Translations under genes and position numbers: made by a program | Origin: Cyathus striatus | Lineage: Eukaryota > Basidiomycota > Agaricomycetes > Agaricales > Nidulariaceae | NCBI GenBank assembly: GCA_025738555.1 | Contig: JAOVFP010000014.1 | Coordinates: forward strand, 1-64,000 | DNA length: 64,000 bases | Direction of reading: 5' to 3' | The notes under the pieces: model-generated | The model's database searches: none | What the model was told of the DNA's origin: nothing | The model's input: only the letters and a program-made list of their open reading frames with translations | Shown: in pieces, positions 34,807 through 44,638 of the stretch | How positions within the stretch are numbered: position 1 is the stretch's first letter | Layout of the letters: every line of letters begins with the position of its first letter

Positions 34807-36487
34807 CTATTTTTTTGAACTCCCTGTAGTGGGGCTCACCAAGGCAGATGCCTCAGAGGAAATAGCAGTAGTGTGTGCTCTTGCAGCTGTGGATGTAGCC
34901 TTGTGGCAATCCTTAGCCATGTGTCCAGCCCTAGCACAAAACAAGCAGAGCTTGTTGTCCAAACGATGTTTGTGCTCCTCCGGAGTTAACTTACCATCAG
35001 GTCCTAATTTACTTGTTAAGTCCGGGCCTTGAGAGGCAGGACGGCGTGGTTGGGCTGTAGACCCAGAGGAAGTGCTTGGAGTAGGTACTGATGCAGCATT
35101 AGAGGTGGAGGCAGCAGGCTCTGCAGGAGTGTTTCCCTGGTTCCTATTGTTGGAAGCCAGAGGAAGAGTCTTGGAAGGTGCAGCAGCAACCTTGTGACGT
35201 CTCTCCTCAATGGCACGCTTGGTACTGTGCTCCCAATGGCGCTGATCAAAACCCTGGGCCAAAGTCTTCATAGGCTGAAGTGATTCAGGACAAGGAATCT
35301 CCCTGCCAGAGATTTTGTCCTTAATGCGTGGACATAACCCATAGTAGTATTGTGAGGTGAGGGATGGGTCATCCCAATTCAACAAGGTAGCATACTTGTT
35401 GAAATCGATTTCATATGAAGTGATGCGATGGTTGTTTTCCATCTTCAGTGCATGGATTTCCAATTCAGCCTCTGCATGTGGGTTAGTTTGTCTGAAGTGA
35501 GTCTGGAGCAAACTAACAAAAAAGAGCCAGTCATCCATCCAGCACTCATAAACATCCTCATTCAGATGTGAACTGAACAAAGCCCCTGCAGATCCCCAGA
35601 GAAAAGTTAATGTATAGTCAACTTTCACCTGGTCACTGTTGTAAAGGTGGGGGTTGTTCCAGAAATTTAGGTGGCACTGAGTTAAGAATGCATCCAGCTT
35701 ATTGGTGCTAGAGCCATAAAAAATGTCAGGTGCTTTGACTTTCTTGTCATGTGGTGCAGGAGTAGGAGGTGGCCAATCCATAATGCACTTGACTATAGTA
35801 GTCAGAGCACCAACCACATCTTCTCCATCATAATGACGTCGACGAGGGTGGTAGGAGGATGAGCAAGAGGAGCAAGAGGAGCCATGAGATGAAGGACCAG
35901 AGCCTTCAGGTCTGCCAGACCCACCAGGAGGAGTTCCCCCATGGCCTGCAGAATCTCCGTGATCAGAGGGAGGAACTTCATCCTCAACATCACCAAACTG
36001 AAAATTACCATCAGAGGGCTCATGGCTCATGGTTGGAGCCATCCTCAGATGATTTGTAACCATTGCCCCCATTGCCATTATCTCCGGGTGGAGGTGGTGG
36101 TGGGGCACTCCCAGCACCTGAAGGTATAGGTGCATTAGGGGGTGCTAGGCCTGGAGTTGGAGCTCGCGGGTCAGAGTCAATGGTAGCATGTGGAATGAGT
36201 GTTGGGTCAAATGGAAAAACAAGCGGTATGGGTTGGGCATTGCTGACATACTCAAATGCTGGTTGCAGCACCTGTTGAGCATGTCCGGCCGAGACAGGAA
36301 TTCTCAAGACCAATGCACTGGCCGACTCTGGAACAGGAGAACAAGAAACAGAAAGAGGTCGCGGGATGGTAGTCATATGTCGAGTAGCAGATTGCTGAGA
36401 AGCCAAATGATTACTGCGTCGGGCTTGCAGCGGGATTGTTTGCTGCTGGTGACTGCGTTGATGAGCAATCTTGGTATGAGTAGCCAT
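34807..36487 (-). pseudogene. gag of chromovirus 2
   Basis: The N-terminal part starts MATHTKIAHQ at about 36487. It ends in a stop at 36020 and must shift to the main capsid frame, so it carries a frameshift at a different place from element 1. The capsid-like region and the CCHC knuckle CLFCARAGHMAKDC are intact. Gag ends TCA AAA AAA TAG at 34807. Confidence 0.82.
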
Positions 36488-36527
36488 CAGAGAAAAGACA
36501 AAAATGCAGAGAAGATCCAAGGGAGTG

Positions 36528-36537
36528 AGTTTCAAAT
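36528..36537 (-). promoter_or_regulatory. Self-complementary primer-binding site of chromovirus 2
   Basis: The minus strand reads ATTTGAAACT, two bases inside the 5' LTR. It is complementary to AGTTTCAAAT at 36799-36790 in the LTR. TATATAAA at 36833-36826 sits 34 nt upstream. Relative to element 1, both partners changed together. Confidence 0.7.
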
Positions 36538-36539
36538 AC

Positions 36540-37148
36540 TGTCACATCCCATTCTATTCCACTAGGGACAAGAACCTTGGAGGAGATAGTCTAATAGCAG
36601 AGTAACTTGTACAATATTAGTAGGGTGTGTGGAGATAATGAACAAGTACAGGAGTAGTGGAACATTGGCTTTAACTTGTGTGTTGCGCCCCTTGGACTTC
36701 CAGTTCTGTATTTAGAACAAAGTGGAGTAAGTGGCAAAATAGCAGAGTTGGCTCAAGGCCCAAGTGGGAGAAGGGTGTAAACGTAGTTGATTTGAAACTA
36801 AAGTCTATCTACATTACAGGAGTAGTTTATATAGTAAACTACTTTGTCTGAATGCGTACGGAGTAATGCCCATGGGTATGTGGCATCCTAGGGTTAAGTA
36901 AACTCCATGAAATGTAGAACATGGTAAACTAGTAGTATGCCTCTAGATTATAGTCATAGGAGAAATGGCCGCAGCCGGAGAATGAGGTAGTAATATTAAA
37001 AGGAAGGAACAAGTAAACAGTTACAAGTAAACATTAGTAAGGAAGAGTTTGATATATAACAAGTATACATAGTCCGGAGGAAACATACTAAAAGTGGAGT
37101 AAACCCAGAGTTGACTTCAATGGTACAGGGATTGTCATGGATATGACA
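36540..37148 (-). repeat. 5' LTR of chromovirus 2
   Basis: The 609-bp LTR starts TGTCACATCC and ends GATATGACA. It carries the TATA box (minus 36833-36826) and the predicted transcript start described for the primer-binding site. Confidence 0.88.
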
Positions 37149-38046
37149 CTATATCAATTTTAAGGGCTGTCCAATGTCCTGGAAGGGAAAACACTATAAG
37201 CCAGAGCACCTTCTGATTTGAACTGGCTATTTGTTCACTGTAAGTTTTGAGATAATAATTATTTTTCAAGTTATATTCTTTTGAATTGTTTCTTGTATTT
37301 ATGAGCCATCAACCAGTAAGAGACTGTGTGAGGGCAGTGCACCCAACAATATGTGTGTTACAGAATGATAAAGATTGTTTCTGTAAACATTTCTCTAATA
37401 AAATAAGCATTGCATTGATATGGCTATCAGAAAGCCATTCATCTGAGAAAAAATCTGCCAGTTCAGTCATTGAAATATGAAATGAAACACCAGGCAAATG
37501 GTCTGTCCAGTGAACCTGTGAAAGGAGAGAAACAACTTCATATGCAAGTAATAGAATTGTAGTGGATTGATGTGTGTAGCTTTTGAGCCACTGTAGAGCT
37601 TGCTTCCACTTCAGTACTGCACCAATAGCCTTGTGTACATATGACCAGTACCCCAGAGCTTCGAAAGGAACAAGGATTTGATTTTTCTAAGTGTTATCAA
37701 TTTTGATGGACAGATTTCCATCAAGCATAGCCTGACCAGATATCATATGCAAATGGTTGAGGTATGATGTAGTAGGCAATGGTAACCCATTGAGTATGGA
37801 AGTCGAGTGAGTGGGTGCTTCAGGTAAGAACCTCTCGAGTGGTGATTTGAGCTTGTAGTTTTCAGATATTACAGGCATAGATATCTTCACAAGCTCCAGT
37901 GGCAAGAGCATTGGTGCAGGAATCAAGATGACGTCAAAAGTGTCAGAGAGCTGTGTTTGCTGGATGAGCTCATTGGACACGATATCCAGAACATCTTTAT
38001 AGATCTTCCCAGTTCCAATCCATTCTGTGAGTGATATATCAGACAT
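37149..38046 (-). pseudogene. N-terminal part of the ULP1-type cysteine peptidase
   Basis: It begins MSDISLTEWIGTG at 38046. The frame carries FFSDEWLSDSHIN, a segment typical of transposon-borne ULP1 proteins, and the His block LPGHWTALKID just before the retrotransposon junction. Stops at 37689-37687 (TAG) and 37311-37309 (TGA) break it; both can arise by C-to-T change. Together with 28190-28601 it contains the His, Asp, Gln and Cys blocks of the C48 family. In other eukaryotic transposons ULP proteases accompany transposases, but their role there is not settled. Confidence 0.75.
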
Positions 38047-38650
38047 ACTGTATGTATGAAATGTTTTACAGTTTCCTGTTGCTGTTAAAATGGTTAGACT
38101 GAAGTTGAACCATCTTTTCTTCCAGCTACACTCATTCTTATATGCAAAGGAGGAGAAAATTCAAAACAGTTCATTGAAACATATGTCAAAAGCAGTGAGT
38201 GTTTGTAGGGGCTCGATTAGCAATAACTAGGGTGGAGGGACTAATAAATCATAAATGATGACTGTAAGGCAATTATATTGAGGTGAAGAATTGCTCTAAC
38301 ACAGTCAGCATAGGTTGTGGAAATTAAGAAGAGACCAGGGAGGCACATGAGGGTGCAAAGTGGTTCGCAGTGTTGAAGGGAATAGATATGCAGTGGCAAA
38401 GACTTAAAAGCACAGCTTTTGAAGGTGTGTAGCACTGTCAGTTGAGAGTGTGGCAGTGCTGTAGGTGGGGGACAGTATTTAACCTGTGCACAATGCTGCT
38501 ATGCATAGGGGGACATGAAACTCAACCTCGTGGGAACTAAATGGACCCTGATAGGGGGATGCCTGCCAAACAGTATCAAACCTCTTAGGATTTTTCAGCG
38601 ATCTGTAGGGGGACTTGTATCAAACCTCAGGTGGGATTATCCAGGGTCCT
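38047..38650. other. Right subterminal region of the ULP1-carrying transposon
   Basis: No gene is supported; a 64-codon minus frame at 38241-38435 has no motif. From about 38510 to the end there are three TAGGGGGA motifs and two GTATCAAACCTC motifs. The last is the TIR end. Similar motifs occur at 23813-23950. Confidence 0.55.
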
Positions 38651-38812
38651 GGCACAACCTGTAAAGCTGGTCATGTGCTGTGGCAAATTCACACACATCA
38701 TCAAAAGTCGCACTTGTGCAAACACTCTCACCCTGTTTTATACTTAGATGAGTTGTAGGTAAATTTAGTAAATTATTGTAGTTGATTTTATGCTGCTGAA
38801 AATATGTTAGAT

Positions 38813-39516
38813 ATGGTTATAATATATGCAAGTGAATGTGTGTAATATATTTTTATTGAAAGTCTTGCTTGCTTGATGCTCATCCCCCATTTTTTTATTG
38901 TCTCAAGAACTTTTTGAGCATGTTAGAATTTATTTCAGTTTTTGAATATTGAAATACAACTTTATACTGTCCCAAAACACTCTGAAAGCAGTCTGAGAAT
39001 TTGTTAATGCCTTTCTTCCATTCTGAGTGCACATCCTTTATAGTTCTTATCCCAAATATTTCTACATAACTATATACTGTCACTGTACAAATGAGTGTAG
39101 AGGAGCTCTATGTCCAGTATGCAAAGTATGTGTGCATAACTATTAAACTAACTTATAACTTATTTCACCAATATATCTTTTGCTTCTTGCCAAATATTGA
39201 CACACATTTGGAATAAGAGAATGAAGACTGTTCCCTACATATATGTGGATTTACATAGCAATATAGCATGAGTTTGGTTCAAAATTCTATTTTTTACAAA
39301 CTGGCTTCAAGTCACAGAGTCATAAGTATTACAGTACTAATATAGTAGTGTACATTATAGAAGATAATTATATAGAAGAATATAACTTCACTGGGTATAA
39401 GACCTTTAAACTATTTATATTTTTGGACTTTCAACCAAAGATGCTGGAATTTACTATTAGATATCTTAAACTAAGGACTGGTCACTGAGGAGCTTCAAAA
39501 ATGCCACAAAAATATT
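38813..39516. other. Interior of the MULE-like element, no gene
   Basis: This AT-rich sequence lies between the two 248-bp TIRs. A 62-codon minus frame (38895-39083) shows no family motif. Confidence 0.55.
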
Positions 39517-39825
39517 ATCTAACATATTTTCAGCAACATAAAATCAACTACAGTAATTTACTAAATTTACCTGCAACTCATCTAAGTGTAAAACAGGGTG
39601 AGAGCATTTGCACAAGTGCAACTTTTGATGATGTGTGCGAATTTGCCATGGCATGTGACTAGCTTTACAGGTTGTGCCAGTCACTGTAGCATGTTAAAGT
39701 TCCAACTTCTACAGAGTTAATGGCATTAGCCAAACAAATGCACAAGCAACTGGTTTGGAGTCTGGTATCACCTTGGCACTCTCCCTACTGCCTGCTCAGT
39801 TTCCTTTGCACATTTTCTGTCCTCC

Positions 39826-41562
39826 TTTTTTTAAAAAAAAAATAATCCTGTATTTATGTTGGTAATGGATGACCATATGTCATGACAGTGTAGCATCTAC
39901 CATATAGTATGGTAATATACATAGTTATTGAATATTGACAAGTGTAAGTAATTGAAACTGGCATCCACAATATAAGGAACTTGGGATGTCTGCCTGGGGG
40001 GAAGACACTAGGAGGTTTGGGTTGGTGGCAGCCTATAAGGGTGCACCCCATGTTAGTTATTATGTGGCCTGTGGCCAGTGCGGCATGTCAATGTGTTGCA
40101 GGTATGAATCAGCATAGGTATGGCTGGCAAAAATGATAGGGAAAAGGAGAAGATAGGTGAAAAGAGGCAAAAGGGAAGAAAAGATGAGAAAAGATAAGAG
40201 ACGAACTCCCTCCCATTCTCATCCCAGTGTCACTTCTAATCTTCACTATCCTGAGGTGGGCTCCATCATGGTATTGTCCCTAGTGTCTGTTTGAGGCGAC
40301 CAGTTGCATTGACATAATCAGTGAGAGCAGAGAGGTTCTCCAGGTTGTCAAAGATCTTGCATAGGAAAATGTCCCTGCCTTGTTTGGTACACTGTGCCAA
40401 TAGTGGCTTGTGTCAGTTGGAGTAGGCTGGGCATTGCAGCAGGAAGTGTTCGACTGACTCCAGAGAGGCTGATGGGCACTTTGTGCAAAGAGGTGATGCC
40501 ACTTTGCCTATGTGGTGGAAGTACTTATTGAGTGAGATATGCCCAGTAATTAACTGCATGATAAGGCTTGTTAAATGTCAAGGCAACTTAAGTAACAGCA
40601 CAGAATTGAATGGGGATGACTTAGCTGGTATATTGTGGCTAACTCTTGGGTAGCATGGTGACAATTTCCAGTGTGCAGCTGCTGTAGCCTTTATCTGCTT
40701 CCTGTGCTCTGCTTGTAGAGCTGACCTCGAAAAGGGGAGAGGCTGTTGCAGGAGGGGGGGTAAGTCCTTGCATGGGCTCAAGCCATGTGTAACTGCTCAT
40801 TTAGCCTCCTGGTCAGCTGCTTCATTACCTAGAATGTCACAGTGTCCTGGAACCCAGCAGATGGTAATGCTTGTCTTGTTTCCAATGGCTTTCTCCAATG
40901 CATCCAGGAACACATCTGAGATGTAATGGCCAGGACATGGGCAATGGCTCTCTGTTGCTGCAATGGAGGCCTGGTTATCCACAGTGAAAGTGACCATTGT
41001 GACACCATTTTGTTTACCTAGAAGATGAGCACCTAAAAGAAGTCCTGTACATTCAGCATTGAAAACCACAAAATGAGAATCTGGGCCAAGTAGGTGCCAG
41101 AGGCATGCAACCTCCAACCCCTGTCAGTAGAGAACAGCAGAGGCTCCAATGTGGTCCTTGAGACCTGAGCCATCCATGTAAATTACAATGTCAGCATGAT
41201 CTGCTGCATCCATTGCTACAGCACTATCCTTGTCCCCTGCTATGCAGGTGGAAAGGGAGGGGATCCATGATGTCGGATGCTGAGTTGGTGGAATAGTTTC
41301 AATTTCCCCTGGATTGAGAGGGTATGCATGGAACAGGAGGTGCAGCAGGGAGTTATGTGAGCACAGCTTCCGCCAGTTTCATGCAAGAGAGACTAGTTTC
41401 TGCATGTGGTTAGTGGCAGGAAGGGTACAGTAACAAAGCAAAGCACGATGTTGGTGTTGTGCAAGAAGATGAAATGGGATCAAACCAGCTAACTGATCCA
41501 GGGCATCTCCAGGGGTGGATCTCAGGCCCCCAGTAATGAGTAGGGCAGCCTGGCACTGGAGA
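39826..41562 (-). mobile_element. 5'-truncated LINE (non-LTR retrotransposon)
   Basis: A T-run at the plus-strand left end (39826-39832) is the poly-A tail of a minus-strand element. TTCTGTCCTCC flanks both ends (39815-39825 and 41563-41573), an 11-bp TSD. The retained part codes for the end of the ORF2 protein. It inserted about 50 bp outside the right TSD of the MULE-like element. Related 3' fragments lie at 49055-49660. Confidence 0.85.
40260..41560 (-). pseudogene. LINE ORF2 C-terminus: RNase H domain and terminal zinc knuckle
   Basis: RNase H catalytic positions are visible: YMDGS, NAECTGLLLG, TVDNQAS and WVPGHCDILGNEAAD. Downstream is the knuckle CTKCPSASESVEHFLLQC. This arrangement (RT, RNase H, then a CCHC-like knuckle) is known from fungal LINEs such as the Tad1 group. 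Stops interrupt the frame near 41130, 40800 and 40410, so the protein is not intact. Everything upstream of the RT C-terminus is missing through 5' truncation. Confidence 0.8.
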
Positions 41563-41573
41563 TTCTGTCCTCC

Positions 41574-44130
41574 TTAGTATTATGGAGTAGCAGAATTAAG
41601 ATAATAGTACTACTAATAGTAATACCATAGTCCACTATCTAAGGCTACATGGTAATATTGGTTGGCTAGAGCACTCTATGCAGAACAACCTGTAAATTAT
41701 ATGTTTATATAGTGTCTCTGTAATATACACCTGAGCTGCATGGAACTATGAAGTACCACACTGAACTTTTATAGAGCTATAATGCTCCCTCATGTCCTAC
41801 AAAGTGCTATATCAACTATGTGGAACCACATAAACATCCAATGATCGACATCAGCTATCGATCTTGGCACTTACTGACATTGCCGAAACCATGTTTCCTG
41901 ATGTTGCAGTAAGGCTGCAGCCACCACCACTATCAAGTGTCATACTCAGTGTATGTATGAATGATAATAGCTTTGTTGGGAAGAATAGCAGCCTATTAAT
42001 AGGATGGCCTGCACTACTTCAAGATACTTGGAGGCAGGATCAGAGATTGCAGGAGACTTGAGTATTGATCCATGTCCATGGAATTTGGGAGTAGTTATTG
42101 TTATAGAGGTAGCAACACATTTATCTTGACCTTTCAAGCAGAATGCTCTTTGTTACAATTGACTCTGTATTCCTAGACCAGAAAGGCTTGGTTTACCAAA
42201 AAAAAAAATCCATCTATTTATCATCATGTACTTCTGTTACCAATGTCATGCACCAAAGTACTTACTTCCTCTTTCCCGAAAACCAGGGAAAAGTCCCACA
42301 TCAGGTTGATTTAATAAAAGTATTCTGAAAAATTATATAGATTGATACATCAAGTGGCAAGTTTTAGTCACATATAAGTACTTGAGTTGATTCTTAAATA
42401 GTCAGATTTTGAAAACAGTAGTCATGCATCTATGTACTTTGTATGTTCTATGTAATAAAACATATGGCTTAGCCTCTACAGGTCATTAGTTATTCCTGGG
42501 CCAGAAAAAATGGAACCCCATGCAGAGGCCATTAAGTTGAGTGAAGTTCATTACATATTTGGGGTCAAGACACCATGAATAACTTGGTTGAAAGACTATA
42601 TATAACACTGTAATTAGGTGTCTAAGTCAGCCTTAATGGTTTAAGTATGTGTTAGACAGAGATTCCTGCAGCTGAACAAGACCCTGGAAAACTACAGTAA
42701 AGGTCATTCCTGAAGGGACAAATTTTTTTGAAAATTTAGCCCTTAGATCACTCCAAAAACAGACAAATTTGGCTTTTTTGGACACTAAGGACATTCCAAA
42801 AGTGCAGACAGACATTGCCCTAAGCCCTACAGGTCATTCCAACCAGACAGACACCAATGAGTGTTAAACATTAAACATTAAGCACTGAGGCAGGCTGAGG
42901 GTGTTTACGATCCAAACTGTGTATAGGCTAGCTAGTATTGGGCTACATAGTAGCACATTGGGAGTGCCAAGTAGCTAAAGATAGGCAAATTGACTTCAGA
43001 AAATATGGCCAATGCAATTGTCATTTGATCATAAGTCAATTTTTATAGGCACCCTCTTTTGTCTTATAAGTTATGTTTGCAAAGTCTAACATTCATTTAT
43101 GTTCACTGTTGTTATTGTTGGTGATGAAGTAAAAATTGGCAAAGGTGTGCTCATATTCTCATGGGTTTTAGTTCAAATCTATGGGTACAGTTAGGATAAC
43201 CAGTAGTTCATGTTGACACTTGCCAAAAAGTCTGGCACAAGTCTCAATTTTTTCAGTTTGTACACATATCTCTATACATACATGTGAAGCACTAACATTA
43301 CTGCTACATCCTCCTGGATCTGTCTCAAAAACTGGCTTTGAAGTACTTCAGAGGGATATGGAACTCTATCAACTGGACTCCAGATTTAATATGACTAGAA
43401 GGCAACATAAATGTATAGGCCCATAAGTGCTTGAAATATTGCTTCACACTCCCAGATACATAGAAACGCTCAGAGACCTCTAAAATAGCAAAATTCTAAA
43501 TCATGCAGACACTCTCAGAGGTCATTCCCAGTTTTTGGACAAAATTAGGCTCTGAAAGGTCGTTCCGCACTCTCTGGACAAATTCTGGAGATGCCATTCT
43601 GGAAATGGACAAATATGCAAAACCCAGATGGACAGAAATTAGAAAAATTGGGTATTTTTTGGAACAACCTTTACCATAAATTTCAGGGGTCCTAGCCAAA
43701 CCCACCCAAGTTCCATCTGAGGGTTAGTAATACCACATTCTATTTCTAGTAAGTACTTACATATTAAGACTGAGTTACACTGTTAAGTAAGAGGTCAAGT
43801 TATTTCCATATCTCTTCATTAATCTTACTACAATGCCAACTTCAAGCAGAAACAAGGCCTTGACAAGGTCCCACATGCAGTGTCAATGGGAAACTAAATT
43901 TGTAATTACTACCATACCATATGACTACACCAGTGTACTTTTTGGTGTGACAAGTGGGAGGGGAATCTTTTCATGGAAAAAGTTTGTGAGTAAGCAGCTG
44001 GCTTTTTTTTATGTCAACCAGACAAAATTTGTCATAAGTACATCTATTCAATTTCAAAGTCCACAATGATGTTAAACAGGATCTGTTTGGCTCCAGTCAC
44101 TGGCTAGCAAAGGCAGAATTGTCACTGTGT
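41574..44130. other. AT-rich intergenic region with a decayed inverted-repeat element
   Basis: No gene was seen. ACCCTGGAAAACTACAGTAA at about 42680, followed by AGGTCATTCC, is matched in reverse complement near 43660-43695 (ACCCCTGAAATTTATGGTAA, then AGGTTGTTCC). Several GGTCATTCC and GACAAAT copies lie in between. This could be an old ~1-kb MITE; I could not define a TSD. Confidence 0.35.
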
Positions 44131-44638
44131 CTGTGATTAGGATGTTTAGAGAGGCAGTAGGTGTCCTTGGGGATGGGAGGGTGCATGCTGCACTTGTGAG
44201 TGGTGTTGTTGTTGGGTTTGGTGTTGGATTGGGCATGGGATGGTAGGGTCTGCCAGCTCTTCGATTTGTTCAACAGCGATTTTTTCTTTCTGTTCATTAT
44301 TGGGATGTGGAGGCATAAGCTCATTGCACATTTTTGTATTCATCCTCCCATTTCATTTACTGGAGAGCAGAGGCACCCTGAATATTTGCACTTCAGCTTT
44401 CCATTTACCATTTCTTTTCGCTGTCTTCTCAGACATAAAGATCTCTTTTTTCAAACTATCATCCCTATGCTCTTTTACTATTTTTCTTTTTTACAAGTTA
44501 TCTCGTTTAATTTGTTGTATTATTATTTTACTTGCATTCACTCTTTTTTTTCTCCATCCCAATTTTATGTACCTTTTTTTTTTTGTCAATCATGTTGTAG
44601 TTTTATCATTTTGTTTACACGTTACAAACATGTGTTGT
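44131..44638 (+). repeat. Decayed duplicate of the 3' end of the 7426-8986 gene
   Basis: It has the same orientation as 8870-9372. The frame still reads REAVGVLGDGR and ends in TAG at 44244-44246, but the gene body upstream is absent. Many CG dinucleotides of the left copy are CA or TG here, for example GCGTGCTGCGC versus GCATGCTGCAC. It is a gene fragment without coding function. Confidence 0.85.

Larger units (their letters stand above)
28602..37148 (-). mobile_element. Chromovirus 2: Ty3/gypsy LTR retrotransposon inserted in the ULP1 gene
   Basis: LTRs are 28602-29389 and 36540-37148, with ends TGTCA/TGACA and a perfect 5-bp TSD CTATA (28597-28601 and 37149-37153). It has the same domain order as chromovirus 1 and is clearly related, but its LTR is different. 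It is heavily CpG-depleted. It lacks nearly all of the antisense gene and has a 1.4-kb LTR insertion between protease and RT. It is older and more damaged than element 1. Confidence 0.92.
13021..38650 (-). mobile_element. DNA transposon with ULP1-type peptidase and transposase-like genes (about 6.3 kb before insertions)
   Basis: 34-bp TIRs begin AGGACCCTGGATAATCCCAC. The left one is 13021-13046, interrupted, resuming at 23818. The right one is 38617-38650. They differ at one position. An 8-bp TSD, GGCACAAC, flanks the element (13013-13020 and 38651-38658), inside the left TIR of the MULE-like element. Repeated TAGGGGGA motifs with GTATCAAACC lie just inside both ends. Both genes are on the minus strand and are degenerate. 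An 8-bp TSD fits hAT, P or related superfamilies; I do not assign one firmly. Confidence 0.85.
12927..39764. mobile_element. MULE-like long-TIR element (1.2 kb before later insertions), outermost layer of the nest
   Basis: The right TIR is 39517-39764. The left TIR is split into 12927-13020 and 38659-38812. Both total 248 bp and start CAGACTCCAAACCAGT. A perfect 9-bp TSD, GTATCACCT, lies at 12918-12926 and 39765-39773. Long TIRs and a 9-bp TSD are typical of Mutator-like elements. The interior (38813-39516) has no coding capacity, so it was non-autonomous. The uninterrupted right TIR shows what the left TIR looked like before the next insertion. Confidence 0.85.
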
